Assembly: GCA_022385755.1 (NCBI GenBank)
Contig: MU278369.1
Coordinates: 36,550-100,549 of the forward strand
Source of the DNA: Trametopsis cervina
Lineage: Eukaryota > Basidiomycota > Agaricomycetes > Polyporales > Irpicaceae
DNA length: 64,000 bases
Direction: 5' to 3'
In this document: positions 12,301 through 25,256 of the stretch, piece after piece
Numbering within the stretch: position 1 is the stretch's first letter
Layout: each line of letters begins with the position of its first letter
The notes under the pieces: generated by a model
Seen by the model: only the letters and a program-made list of their open reading frames with translations
Database searches by the model: none
Told to the model about the DNA's origin: nothing
Made by a program: the position numbers and the translations under genes

Positions 12301-15300
12301 GGCTTCGTCGATGAAGATCGCACCGCCGCCAGCTTTAAGGACTTCTTCAAGCTTCTTCTTGATCCCGGGGATGCCCTCATTCGCTAGCCGTGAACCGGTC
12401 GTTTCGACAAACTCGTCGCCCGGAAGCACATCCACCGACGTTAGAAACTTAGCGTAATGACGTGCAACAGTTGTTTTCCCTGGAGATACAATATGGAGAC
12501 CTGTCGAGCTCTACGTGAAAATCACTCACCAGTGCCAGGATTCCCAAGTAGCACGATGTTGAATCGTTCATCCTTCAGCGATGTCCCTTGGCGTTGACTG
12601 ACATCGATCTTCGCCTTGATACGAAGTACTTGGGCTTTCACGTTTTCGAGTCCAGTCATAGCCATGATCGCATCCATGCTGTCGTTAGAGGCGCCGTCCA
12701 TGTCCTTCTGACGTTGCCATTCAGCTTCGGAGACAGATGTTCGTTCTGTTGGTGTCGAGTCTGCTGGTTCATTTACAGAGACCTCATCCTCGTCTTCATG
12801 CTCCTCACCGCCGCCGCGGTTATCGGTACTGGGACCAGACTCGGAAGAGCGGTCCACAACATGACTCGTTGGGACAGAACTTGCAGAAGCAGACTTCCGA
12901 GTTGCGGAAGGCACGGGAGCACTGGTTGGTTTTGGAGCCAGCGCAGCTGCCTGCCTCTTTGCAGCTTTGGCCCTCTCGTTCTCTAGATCTAGTTGCTTCT
13001 GTGCCAGCGCGTCAGCACGTTGTTTCACGCGCTCCCTATCCTGTGCGGCCTCCCTTTCCGCGGCGATCTCCTCGTCCAACTTGGCGATGCGTTGTGCGTG
13101 CTCTCGCTCCTCTGCTTCTCGCTTCTGCTGTTTCTCGAAAGCTTTCTGACGCTTCTTCTCAGCATCCTCCGCCTCCTTTTCGCACTTGGCGCATGAAACG
13201 GGTACGGCTTGGTGGCATCTCCAGACGCGTTTATGACTATTGGGACAACGATCTTCCATGACATGGGTGCAAGTGACCTTGGAGTGATCGGAGATCTGAT
13301 GACACTTCGAAGGACAAGTATGAACACCGCAGCTGAGCATTATGCCACTACAGCAAGTACAAACAATTAGTCATGTTGAGACCTCAGAAAGTGTAGTAGA
13401 ACTGACCATGGTTCCTTGCATCCACCGTCAGGACACTCTCGGTCAAAGTCATCTGGCCCCGATAGAAGCGCCTTCCGAGTAGGGTGTCGCTCGCACTTGA
13501 CCGGTACTCCGTCGTAGACATGGCCACCCGTCCGCAGTAGACTGAAAACTTGCTTCCAAAGTTTCTTGCCCTCGGGATTTCGCGCGTTACTGAATGTTTC
13601 GGCGTTGCCAATCATGATAAGACCATCACGAGCACGAGAGAGCAAGACGTTCACACGCTCAGCAGAAGACATGAAGCCGATGTCTCCATTTGAATTGCTA
13701 CGCGTGAGTGAGACAATGACAATATCGCTCTCTTCGCCTTGATAGTTGTCTATTCTCTGTGGTGAGCAGCCGTTCAGCCTAACTCAAAGAACTGCGACCC
13801 ACCGATGGTAGCCAGCCTGATAGGCTTCTTGGCGAGCTGGGCAGCTCCAGAAGAAACGAGACCAAAGCGGACAAGGTCTGCTGAATCGAGATCATTAAGA
13901 ATCGGATCGTTGTCATTGCGAAGCGCTTCCTGAAGACGATGCAGTTGTCCCAAGTACGGCGTGAGGATGACGATCTTGTCCGTGCCGTAACCCTGCTGGC
14001 CGAGATAACGAAGGACTTTCAGAACCATGCTGACTTCGAAGGTATTCTGCTTTGATGATTTAGCACCTTCCTCGCGCCAGTTCGCCAGGCGATCGTTCTC
14101 ATCCTCTGGATGACTGTGAGTGAAGAATACGATGTTATCTTGCAGACCACGTATATCTGGTCGGCTCTTCGTGGTATCAGCGTCGACAAGGTCGGGGTAG
14201 GTGAGGCTGCGAATGAGTTTCGAGATCTCGGGTCGCATGCGGTGCTGCTTGCTGAGAGTCTGGTGCGGGTAACCGCGCTGGACGAGGCGCTCGAATAGCG
14301 ATCGGTTCAGGTCGTAACCATCCCCCTTCTCTACAGTGAGCTGATAACTCTCGACCTTAGGCCGCAGCTGCCTGATCGCCACCACAGAGTGTAAGCCAGT
14401 GCATTGTCACGATTGCATTGTGAAGAACTCACTTGTGATCACCAATAAGGATCATGCGACGCGTTTCCTCACCGAGAGCGGTCAGAACATGACTCTCGAG
14501 AATCTCGCCAGCTTCCTCAACAAGAATGATCCCAGGATTAGCCGCTGCGATATCGTCAGTGTACTTTGCAGCTGCGGTCGTCGTAGAACCGATGATGCGC
14601 TTGTTACGCAAGACGACTCCATCGCCTTCTGCATACTTGCGATCGAGCTGGCCCTGAGCGGAATTATACTGGCGACCGTGCTCGTAGGCCTTCTCGGTCT
14701 GTTCCTTGCGAATGATGTTTTGCCATATGTCATATTGCTTGCGCCGTGCCTTCTTGTCCATGCCCCATATATGTTTAGAATCCTTGACGTTTGGGAGACT
14801 GCGAAATGCACCAGGATCATGACCCCCGATCCATGCGTCTATCAGGTAGGTATCGGTAATCGCAGCGCCACGTTTACCAGCCACTTTCATATCGCCATCG
14901 AGGGTGGAACGCGGTATCGCGAATGCTTGAAAGAACTCGGGGGCCTCAAATTCAATTAACTCGAGTATTGAGCGAGTAGGAATTCTTCTGCTAAGGGACT
15001 GGAAAGAATCGGTGAGCTTGGACAAGTGCAAGCTGGCGGTTCGCCCGTGCTCATTGATGATGCTCCAGTCCGCGCGAGTGAATTTGGTCATTTTTCTCTG
15101 GTTGTACAGGGAAAGGGGTTCCGTCCTGGAAGTACTCTTGCCACCTAGGCGGACAAGACTGCTGTTTGGGATTCCAACGTCCATCAGATCTTCAAGAAAC
15201 TGATCGAGAGCGTGGTTGGTATAACAGCAGACCAAGATGGTCTCCGGGGTGGTGTCGTGAAAGATTTTCGCGAGCAGAGCGCCTATGAATGATTTGCCAG

Positions 15301-16825
15301 TCCCTAATAGCCATGGATAGTTCAGCGCAAGAACATACATACGATAAGCTTACAAACCTGGAGGTCCCTGGATTAGAGATACGCGCTGTACGAGACCCGA
15401 AAGTAAAGCTGCAGCTTGGGCGCTATCAAGATAGATCGGCTTGTTGGCCTGAAGCAGGGATTGCAGATTTTCGCGGGGTCGACTTTCAAGACCGTGGATA
15501 ATCGCACTAGTCTGGGCAGGGTTTGCGGGTTTCTCGTGCACTACACCTGGTGCCCAAGCAAGTAACTCGGGCCACAGCGGGACCTGGTGGATCTCTTGCA
15601 GCTTTCTCAGCACAGGCTCATAGGCGAATACAGCCGTGTCGATTTGTACGAGCTTCACATTTCTAGAGCGATGCAGAGCCAAGAGCGTGTCTATTGTCGC
15701 TTGCTTCCCTTCCAGCTGAAGGACGAACTCCGGCGGATATTTCGAAAGCAAGTCCTCGTCGCGTCGTATCTTCGGAAACGCGACGACGATACCATCTACT
15801 AACAGACAGCACATCGACATGTCCTTTACGTATCGCCGTTCTTTGAGAAGAAAGTCCTTGCGCTTTTTCCGGTCGACCTTGTGAAAGAAGTATAAATCAT
15901 TGGTACAGCGCAGGACAATGCCCCATTTCGGGTTCTTGTGCGGAGGAGGACCGGGTTCAGCATGCATGTTGACTAACGACAGGCCGTCGACTACGAGCCC
16001 ACGGTGACGTCCCTTCTTCTGGCCGAGGATAATTTGCAGCTCGTCTCGCAACTCGAAAATCATATCCTCGCGATACAAGCGGAACTGATTGTCGAGGTGC
16101 GTGCTGAGACGATTGTCAACATCCACAGCATCGACTTCGGCTGCAGTGCGAATAAAAGGTGTATCCTTCGACGTGAGCTCTCCGGTAGTTGGGAGTATGT
16201 TGATTTCGCGGAAATCCACGAAGTCGTTATCGTGACGCCCTCCTGGGCTGAGCTCAGGGTCGAGCACGGCGCCAACACCACAGGTGTCGACGATATGCTT
16301 GATCTTGTGCCCAAGCGTGCGAATGTCGGTATTATTGGAGGATAAGAGTGGCTGAGTGATCGTTGGGTCCTGCGCGAGCTCGCGGTACGGTAAAGCGACC
16401 TCGCTGGGAAGGGATATGAGCTGAAGAAGGACCCACGCGAACGCATCTTGCCCCGATTCCGTCAATGTACCATCTCTCAGGGCACTGCTGAATGAACGCC
16501 ACAGTATAGGAGGTTCAACCATCCGCAACAGAATTTGTTCGAGATAACTGCCCCCGCCAATGTCCTTGAGGGCTGGCGCACGGAAGTAGACGACAGTTTT
16601 AGAGCCGAGCCCGTTCAGAAACGGAAGCGAGTTATCAATGAACATGGCTTGTTGAAGAGACGCGAGGCCAGACTTGCTTGAGATAATCTTGTCCGCGCAT
16701 GAGACGACATCCACTTGCGCACATATCCCTTCTAGAAAAAGTGAAGCGTTGGCGCGAGATATGTTTGTTTGACCGCTCAGAACGGAATGAAAGTTCCGAT
16801 TAAGTCTTTGTGTTCGAACGTCCAT
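9311..16825 (-). CDS. ZNFX1/NFX1-type helicase fused to three AAA+ domains
   Basis: Ten exons: 16825-15358, 15303-14433, 14371-13803, 13749-13407, 13347-12530, 12479-11577, 11525-11416, 11362-11198, 11148-10656, 10605-9311. They join in frame to 2344 residues. Residues ~480-1040 carry superfamily 1 helicase motifs: GPPGTGKS (I), ILVEEAGE (II), LIGDHKQLRP (III), LSKQHRMRPEIS, TIDNYQGEESD (V) and VNVLLSRARDG (VI). Next comes a Cys/His-rich segment with CKEPCGIMLSCGVHTCPSKC, resembling an NF-X1 finger, and a charged coiled coil. Three CbbX-like AAA+ modules follow, with Walker A at about 1354, 1640 and 1911, each with Walker B such as IFIDEAYQL. The tail is a long Glu/Arg coiled coil with a short Cys-containing end. 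Relatives include animal ZNFX1 and fission yeast Hrr1, linked to RNA silencing or sensing; that role here is inference. Two AAA-only paralogs lie to the right. Confidence 0.9.
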
Positions 16826-16949
16826 CTGGCGGGAGTAGTTGTGAATGGGAGTATATCTGCGCGGATCTAGTGCTTACAAACGATCGAGAATGGAGCGGCG
16901 CGATATATTGTATTGGGGTGCAGACGAAGGCGGATTGCAAGCGAGAGGA

Positions 16950-17455
16950 TTGGTAGATGGGGGTATGGGGCAAGGGCTGTGGCGTCCTTCGGGTGGGCAG
17001 GGCTCTTTTTAGGCATGCAGTCTAAAGCCACTGGGGAGCCTGGAAGAAACGTGTCTTTCTGTGAACAAGCATCAGAACATGCTGAGCCTTCGAGGGCTCG
17101 TCGCCTGCGCATACCTTATACAGCAGATGAACGGCCATCTGCGATTATCTGGCCGACGCAGTAAACCCGGACTTGCCTTCCACATGCGTGGGCAGAATTA
17201 GAAGAGGTCAAAGAGGATGCGAGAAGAGCAGGACCACTTCCGGTGCAATAGCGAGAACACACATGTTTGATGCATACATTGGTGGCAGAGGTTCCTCGGA
17301 AATACAGAAGTCGCCACCAAAACTTGGTTTGGTAGGGCACGTGACTGATACATGATCGCACTCCGGCAATCTCAACAAATGGAATTGAGTCAGTCCAGAA
17401 AGCGGCACTGAAGTTTTGAGAGCGCTCTTTTATCCTACTCACCTGCTGTAGTGGG
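16950..17455. repeat. Duplicated 5' region, paralogous to the argininosuccinate synthase promoter
   Basis: This segment upstream of the helicase-AAA gene matches 31230-31765 in order and orientation. Shared blocks include GTAGATGGGGG near the left, ACAGCAGATGA and GGTGCAATAGCGAGA in the middle, and GGAATTGAGTCAGTCCAGAA and CTCTTTTATCCTACTCACC at the right end. The match ends where the synthase coding sequence would start, so no synthase exon was copied or kept. The Gcn4-type site TGAGTCA at 17386-17392 is retained. Confidence 0.8.
17386..17392. promoter_or_regulatory. Gcn4/CPC1-type site TGAGTCA in the duplicated promoter
   Basis: TGAGTCA is the canonical general amino-acid control element. 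It sits in the copied promoter segment and no longer precedes an arginine gene, so it may be a relic or may act on the helicase-AAA gene, whose start is about 560 bases away. Confidence 0.45.
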
Positions 17456-18112
17456 ACAATGCGGGGAAGGAAACGACCTCAGGATTCTCTAACCGGCAAG
17501 ACTAAGGGCTGACTGGAGGACTGGGGCTGCTGCTGTGGATCTGGCAGGCCGCTGGTACAGATATGATTGGTACAGGTACTGTGGGACTGTCGCTGTAGGT
17601 TGTTCCACTCTTGTCACCACAATGGAGACATAGCACTTGCTCATACTAGGTGTTGGTAGCGGTATTGATCGTTGTAAGAGCCTCCCTGGGCATTCCCTGC
17701 CCGCAGGTTGTTACATGCCGACCAATCTACTGTGGCCGTGTATGGAATATCCTTGTGACAGCGCCATAGTGTGGTTTCACCCACTTCTAGGAAGATGGAC
17801 TTCGAGCAGAGAAGGAGAGTGAGAGAATTCTGAGCTCTCAAGCATATTCACGGTGTACTTAAATACATGTCAAGTACAATACTTGTAATCTAGGTTGAGT
17901 CAGCCGTCGATATTTGTACAATAATACATGGTAGTCCGCAATATTCGAGTCATTCATGACCTAGTTACTAGTTAGTCGGAAGATTCGGAGTCCTTCGGCG
18001 TTATAATAAGTGATCGTACAACAATCGCCTCCTCTTCCGCGCGGCGCGCCTCCGCCTCTTCGAGAACCTCATGTTGTCTACGTGTGGCCTCGAGTGCAGC
18101 CTGCTTGTCGGC
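17456..18112. other. Intergenic spacer with a shard of the AAA gene tail
   Basis: No gene is supported. Between about 18023 and 18112 the minus-strand sequence still resembles the coiled-coil tail of the full-length gene (Glu/Ala/Arg-rich), lying beyond the premature stop of the AAA paralog at 18113. Homology ends near 18020. Confidence 0.55.
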
Positions 18113-21100
18113 TTAGAGCTGAGCCCAGACACTGTCGCGCACCCCTGTGTCGCGCTCAGAGTCGCCGATGTCAGAAGCGGTCTCAGGTAGAATCTCGGAG
18201 GATGGCGGACGTGTGGAGAAAGTAGATTGGGAGGAGGCGCTCGATATGGCTGGGGGGGAGGGAGGAGGGCGGCCAAGGTGTTGGAAGGGGAGAGAGGGGC
18301 GAATGTGCATCGACGCTCTCGGAAGGTTGGCGGCGCGCGAGCATCGCTCTTGCAGCATATCAGCAACACAGTCGACGGCGTCCTGTCCCTCCAGTATGAG
18401 CTCGTTGGACAAGGTCGGAGCTCGGTTGTATACTATCTTGGCCATCTGGTTCGAAAGTGTGATGACATCGTGAGCGTTACCCCATGAGGGCAGGCTGGCT
18501 AGCTGTTCGAATATGGCCACCAGTCGCTGATAATCTCCCGACAATGGTTCCGCGAGAGCGCGACACTGAATGCCGCTCTTCTCGAGCGTGTTCTTGAGGA
18601 TATCTACACATTGCTGAGGGCTCATGTTCTCGAATGTAATGGTCTCCGGGAAGCGACTCGACAACCCAGGGTTTATCGCCATGAGCTGGCTCATGTCCCG
18701 ATCATATCCTGCGAGGATGACGATCAGGTTTCTTGCGAACGGGTCTTGGGTTAGTACCCGGACAAGTTCGTCTAGGGCTTCCTTAGCAAACTGACTTTCG
18801 TTGAGTCGATATACCTCGTAGATAGATAGAACCTTTCCCAGTGCATCCTCACAGAGCTGCCGCGTCTTGTGCCTTGTCTGCCCTACGTAGTCGGCAACGA
18901 GGTCGGATACGGAGCATTCGATGACTTCAGGCGAAGACAAGAGACCCATGTCGTAGTAGACCTGTCCCATCTTCCGCGCAATGGTCGTCTTCCCGGTGCC
19001 TGTAGGATATTGAGCATCCAGAGAAACAGAACCATGTCAGCATATCATACCTGGAGGACCCTTGAACTGGAAAGTGGTAGGAACAAGCCGCCGAGGGTCT
19101 TGACCTTTCTGCTTCAAGATCCGCGCAATATTCTGCCACTCGAGAAACCTCTCCATGATCTTTTCGCATCCCGTGAGGTCCGCAAATTGCTTTTGCAGAT
19201 TCTCCTCGGGATGAGCCCAACGATCGTAGTTGGGGTCAAAGTCCATAGGTTGAAAGATGATGTCAAGTCCCCTTTGTGCTTCGAGTAGAGCTGCTTGTCT
19301 CGAGTGATAATTGCTCTTTGCAATCGCGAGAATGTTGGCGACTTCGCTCCCATTACCGAAGTTTAGACAGTTTCGCGCGCGGTCGAGGACTTCTATAGCA
19401 ACGCGTTTCGCATCATCGGTAGCATCAAGATCCTGCTGTTTCAGCTTCTGATTGAGAATATCGAGGAGCTCTGTATCTGAGAAGTCATCGAAGCGCAGGG
19501 CATCTTCGAGAGAGAAACACCTTGACAGACCGAGATTAACGTTCTGCGTACGTTCAGTACAAATCAAAATCTGAAATGATAGCTCGTATTGGCTCACTTG
19601 AAACATCTCTCGCATCTGAGTTTGGTACCCCAATAGGAGAACACAGCGGTCATCGCCAGGCACACTCTGAACCTCTGCCACTATAGTATCGATGACTGCA
19701 TCCTTGTACGGGTCATTCTTCTTGCCGCCGCCGTCTGACACACCGCCATACAGCGTATGTGCCTAAATAGCAAAGTTAGAAACAGGTTCCAGTTACTCAA
19801 ATGAGTGAATCCTGACTTCATCGATTACCAGAACCTTTCCGACTGTGGACGCCAGTATGGCTTTGGTCTTCTTCTCCGATTCACCAAGCACGCTTTCTAT
19901 AAAATCTGCCGGATTCTTAATGACAACTAGCATTGACGTAAGCACCGACGACGTTCTCCGAGGTATGAGCTACTTACCTTCGCCATTCGTCAACAAACCG
20001 AGATCAGCAAGCACCTGCCCATACAACTTGGCGACGGTAGTTTTGCCTGTTCCGGGGTTTCCCAAGAAGACTCGGTTAAGGGACATCTGAATTGGTTTCT
20101 TCTCATTCAGTTCCCTCTGATAGTTGACAATGATCATATTGAATAAGTTCCGGATCGATACCTTGACGGCACCTAGTCCGGTCAAAGCGTTGAGCTCGAT
20201 CCACGCCTTGCTCTCGAGAAGAGCTCTTGAAGGATCAGGGCCGATGAGATCTTCCTTCACGAACAAGAAATCATCCGGCTTCTTTCCTTTGCTGCGTTGT
20301 TGGGTGAGACGGGCGGCCTGCCTCGCAGAAATGACAGATAGTAAGTTGTGCAGATCCTTCGTGTTGCCGAATCCATCTCGACCGCGCCCGCGCCCTAGAC
20401 GTCGCACTGCGATACGCATGTATAGACCACGCATCCCACCCTCAATCTTCATCTTCTCGGCGTACTTCTCCAGGATAAGTCTCTCGAGCATGAGGCGTAG
20501 CTCGTCGTCGGAGAAGTCGTCAAATCGTAGACGGTATGGGACACGAGTGCTGAGACCGGGATTGTGCTCGAAAAGCTTCTCCATCTGCTTATTGCAGCCG
20601 GCAAGAATAAAAATGACCTTCCCTACGTTCTTCTCCATCTCTGCCAGGAGGAATTCGAGCACTTGTCCTTCACGGGAGTTGCTATATCCGATGAGTTGAT
20701 GGGCTTCGTCGATAAAGATTACACCGCCACCAGCTTTGAGGACCTGTTCAACATTCTGCTTGATACCGTGCATGCCCTCATTCTCCAACCGTGAACCGGT
20801 CGTTTCGATGAACGTATTGCCAGGGACCACATGTGCGGACATAAAAAACTTGGCGACAAGAGGTGCAGCAGTTGTCTTGCCTGGTTGTACAGTGAGGAGA
20901 CCGCCCAGGCACTACTTAGGAATCACTCACCAGTGCCGGAATTGCCAAGCAGCGCGATGTTGAATCGTTCCTTCTGCAGCGATGTCCCTTGGCGTTTACT
21001 GATATCGATCTTCGCTTTGATGCGAAGGACTTGCGCTTTCACGCCTTCGAGTCCAATCATAGCCATGATCGCGTCCACCCCGTCATTGGATGTACCGTCC

Positions 21101-21476
21101 TCGTCCTTCTGACGCTGCCATTCGGCCTCAGAGGGAGAGGGTGTCTTGGTCGGTATCGATTCTGCCGGTTCGCATACGGATGCATCATCAACATCCTCAT
21201 CACCAGTACTCGGTTCGGAATCTGAAGAACGATTCGAAACATGACCTGTTGAAATGTTCGGGATTGTAGAAAGGAAGACAGCAGCACTGGGTCTTGGAGC
21301 CAATGTAGCTGTCTGCTTCTTTGCAGCTCTGAACCGGTCGTTACAGTCAGTTATCTTCCCAATGATAGATGTAAAGGTGCTAACCTGTGACGAGTAGGTG
21401 TCAAAATGTCACGAATTTTTGAAAGCGTCTCTCGGAGAGCAATCATTCTGATCCAGTTGGCTTTTCCTGGCATCAT
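18113..21476 (-). CDS. Helicase-less triple-AAA paralog, copy 2
   Basis: Seven exons (21476-21385, 21328-20931, 20880-19978, 19926-19817, 19762-19598, 19543-19051, 18999-18113) join in frame to 1015 residues. Internal exons match those of the full-length gene in length (903, 110, 165 and 493 nt). Helicase and zinc-finger parts are missing; the N-terminus is a short exon beginning MMPGKANWIRMIALRETL. Walker A motifs are intact in all three AAA modules (about residues 161, 446 and 718). In the third, Walker B reads VLSIYEVYRL instead of VLFIDEAYRL, so the catalytic Asp is lost. The stop at 18113 replaces a Gln codon (CAA to TAA) and removes the coiled coil. The protein may be an inactive partner of its paralogs, or the gene may be in early decay. 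Confidence 0.78.
18921..19309. repeat. 389-bp tract identical to 26557-26945
   Basis: Base-by-base reading shows identity with 26557-26945, including the intron between exons 6 and 7, at a constant offset of 7636. The bases just outside differ (18920 and 19310), and divergence rises quickly beyond. The pattern fits a gene-conversion tract. Confidence 0.9.
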
Positions 21477-24013
21477 TGTCACGCAGGGTGGCTACATGGA
21501 GATAGCGTACTGGTGAGCAGTGAACAATTAAGAGAAAGCAACGAACTACCGAACAGGTTGGAAGAGGATAAAACGAGCCTTGAGGCAACAAGATGGGAAA
21601 GAGGCGAGAAGTCTGGGATTATAGGTGTCTTCCCAGCACGTACTTTACTACAGTAACATGTGGCTGTCAGCATGCTGATCCATAGTCTCGTGCCCAGCCG
21701 CCTCAGAACCTCGGACCGTCGCTCCGCTCCATATTAGGAAAAACAAAACACGAAACAACTCCGGGCGGGGGGTGAGGCGGAGTCGTTGTCTTGTTTTGCC
21801 CGCCACATTTCTTTCCTTTTTGAGACACCCCCGGCGACCGGCCTCCACCTAGACGTCTGGGTACGAGACTAGCTGATCCAGGCCTCTGACTATAACGCGC
21901 TTGACGTTATAATAGTCTGACGGATCACCTTACTCTCAGCGGGCCTCACCTACAGGTCGGTTGGGCGTCTCATTAGCGAGACCCAGAAAGCGCACGAATG
22001 GGAATTCCGGGTCAAGTCTGGTTCTGAACCGGACTATCCGGATGGGCTGGTGCGTGAAAGACTGTGAATTCCTCACATTTATCTTATATCGCATACACCT
22101 GCTACTGTGAAGTGCTCCGGAGAGTCCAGTAGACAACTGCCCATTGAGCCCGCCCTCCTTCTCAGTGACTAGCTGACAATTGGTGCGCACAGGTGACTAG
22201 GATTTGCTGCGCCCAACCTGGACCCCCCCACATCTCTGGCCAGACCTCCGCCCACCCGGACTCCCATTTCTTTGCGCTGACGCCAGGCTCCTCGTTGACT
22301 CTGTTGTCCTCCCTGATACCACTGACGCCCTGTACGTCCTCCCAATCAATAGCCCCGCTCACCCTCTTTCGCAGCTATGCTTGCAGACCTGCTGCTCTAT
22401 GCATGGTGAGCGCGTTGTTTCACGGTGGCATTGTTTTCCGGTGAGCGTTGTCCCTTAGTGAGCGTGATGTCCCTGCTCATGCGCAGCGCCACCCTGTCCG
22501 CGCCTTTGAAAAACTTTGTATTACATGTTTCACCCGTGCCTCTGTCTTACAGATCACTATTGCTTGACCACAGTATACCGTCGTATCAGTGCATGGCAGT
22601 ACTCCGCTCGCCGTGCGCCCGCCCCCAAGCCCTCACCGCAGTGACCACACCATGTCTGCGCCCCCGTTTTCTGTCTCACCGCCTTGTACTCCGGCGCGAC
22701 AGCGGCCCCGCCCTCGCTCATTCCTCTGTGGTGTCGCCCAGACTCGGCCCATAAACCCCTCGTCGTCGTTCCGCACGCCTGGCGCAAGCATCACGCACAC
22801 TCACCCCTCCTTCAGCTCAACATCCGGCGCTCCCAATCTTCGTGCCTTCCCCCGATGTCTACATGCGCCCTGTGTTTATCAATGCCCACACATCAGTATT
22901 TTTCCAGCGCAGGGCTGTCTCAGATGTCAGGTATACCGTTGTACTTCTACTTATCATCCTATGTGCATCCTTTTTCCGAAGTGAATGCTCGCATGAGTTC
23001 TGCGCGGACAGGATTGAGTGGAGCGCCGGTGTGATACAGTTGGTGACCAATATAATACCTTTCAAGCGCCGATCACAACAAGTGGGACGTCTGTTACTGT
23101 AATGAGCCCGGGCATGCCGAGTCCGCGTTTTGGAAACCGACGGAACATGCACACTGCATGTGCACCAAAATCCTCGAGGTGTTGAGTAAAAGCAAAGCTG
23201 CGTCAGTTACTGTTGCGCCACCAAGGACAAAGCGACTGACAAGGCGATCTTCGAGAACACTACGACATTGTTCATTCGTAGCTACGCAGGGTTCGGTGGG
23301 AAGAGTACGAGCAATCGGCCAGAACTTATGAGCCGCTTGCTATGCGTATATTTACAGATTTTATCATGTTGGCTATAGACCGCGGACCAGCGACTGCCGC
23401 GAACAAGCCGTCCAAGCACAAGCCTGACGCGGACGTCGAGGAGGCCGCATTGGAGAGGCACGTTGCACTTCATCAGTGAGCTGGAATGATCCGTGCGCCC
23501 GGACATGTGAGGGCCTGCCACCTATTTACGCTCTGCATAGCCTGAGCAGCGACCCGAGCCCCTTCACGTCAGTCTGGCTCTTCTATCTTGTCATTCTAAC
23601 CTCACACGTGTATTTCAGACCCAAACTAACTCTGCCGCAGTCGGTGGCTTCAACAAGTCCATCTTCCATGGTACGCATTACTACGTTCTTGCGGTCGTAT
23701 ATCCATGAATAATTTGGTCCTCAGGGTTGTGTTCCTTCAGCGTGTCCGGCAAGCACATCCTGAAGAGATTTGGGACCTTCTAAAACATCAAGGCCAGGTG
23801 GGTTCATCTCACGCGGGCTCGCTCCTCGTGCGGACTGTCCCTAATCCTCATGTTCTCTCCCTCGGCTAGGTCTACCGTAGTCGTGTATCTGGGTGAGACG
23901 CTAGTCACCGAGATGCGGAAAAAGGGAAGAAGTTATCTTCGACGAGTCTACTTACACTGCAGTTGCGTCGAGACTAGGGAGATTGACATGTGCCGTGTAG
24001 CTACAAAGGCCAA
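21477..24013. other. Intergenic region with promoter of copy 2 and small hairpins
   Basis: No gene is supported. The block GGTTGGAAGAGGATAAAA at 21556-21573 is nearly the same as 29152-29169 upstream of copy 3, so the two genes share promoter sequence. Inverted repeats occur at about 21743-21800 (arms of ~20 nt ending CAAAACA/TGTTTTG) and 21887-21918 (GACTATAACG facing CGTTATAATAGTC). Open frames around 22190-23100 on both strands lack any recognisable domain. I found no reverse transcriptase, transposase or gag-like motif. Confidence 0.5.
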
Positions 24014-24162
24014 GCATCGGGGAAATAATTATGAAAAGAACAAGTATTAACTGGCGCGCTTAATTTGATCTAGAATTTCCGTTGAGGGCGTCACTTGAAT
24101 AGGTAGCTCGATCAACGCCCGAGTTGAGAATCTTTGCAATGGCGGTCAACTGCGGACATGTA
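24014..24162 (+). repeat. Outer left arm of inverted repeat
   Basis: Starts GCATCGGGGAAATAATTATG and ends near GCGGACATGTAAG. Its reverse complement lies at 25641-25790 with shared blocks such as CACTTGAATAGGTAGC. Confidence 0.75.
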
Positions 24163-25177
24163 AGTTCTTTCTAGTTAAATCTAGCTAATCCTCCTCAGTT
24201 TGATAAGGGGCGCATGATACTATATGTAATATTGGGACACTGTCAGGTGTGTACTACTATTTTCTGCGACTCAAAAACGTATCTGACGGCATATTACAGT
24301 AAATGAAGCATTATGTGAAGTCCGAGACAACAGGACACAAGTTGCGCTGATGTCATCATGGTGCTGCATCGCGCGTCATGACTCTTCGCTCGTGTGGCGA
24401 TCGCGCAAGACTTCTATAAAGTCCAGCCTTTCGTGAGTGCGACACTCGACCGCAAGTCTTCCTCTTACTACCATCTCGTTGATTTCACTAATACCCTTCT
24501 TCACAGCATTTCTTCTAACCATAACAGTGCTACACTTATTGACAGCCCCCGTGCCACACGCGACATTTGTGTGTTCTACCAACTAGTAAGTGGCACATGA
24601 CTTTCTGTAACTCGTGCTTCGTGCCACGCCATTCGTGTCTTTACCATACACATGCTTCAAGAACGGCTCTCTGGGCTATCTGGAACTGCTGATTGAGAGG
24701 GGCGAGTCCAAATACATGCAAGTGAGTAATCAAACCGCATATATGCGCTGGTACGCCAATGAAATGTTTGTTTAGGCCTGTACGTGCACCCACGGAGGGC
24801 GGAGCTGAACGATCTGAGCTACGGTAAGCTCCCCCTTAATTCGGAAGTACCTTTCTCTGACCAGAGCTTTTTAATAGGACCGTCCGCAGCCTGGTCTGCA
24901 GATCTCTGTACATACTACTTCTCTGCTCGTCGTCTCCATATCGCCTCGCACCTATCATGTACTTATTACACATATATGATTATTTTTGGCTTGTCGCATC
25001 AATAAAAGCACGAAACTAAATGCTAGACAGGCTACCGAAACGGTGGAGTGATCGTAATTGTTGTACAGAGTTGATAAGTATTGTAAACACTGCCGCGCAT
25101 GGCTGATATTGCAAGGGATGATCTCACATGTCAAGGAGAAAGAGTTTGCATAACAAGCATGTTAAAGCCAGCGTTGG

Positions 25178-25256
25178 GCGGAAAATGTAGATTTTACAGG
25201 TAAACTTATTTCTACGTAGTTCTGCCTAGGTCTGCTCGATATTATTTCCCCGATGA
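25178..25256 (+). repeat. Inner left arm of inverted repeat
   Basis: Begins GCGGAAAATG and contains TTACAGGTAAAC and CTACGTAGTTCT. It pairs with 25561-25640, which directly abuts the outer right arm. Confidence 0.7.

Noticed and set aside
22190..23110. Cluster of open frames on both strands between AAA copies 2 and 3
   Set aside because: No transposase, reverse transcriptase or other domain, and no coherent exon structure.
24394..24600. Short open frame inside the inverted-repeat element
   Set aside because: No similarity to known transposases and no support for splicing; left as non-coding insert.
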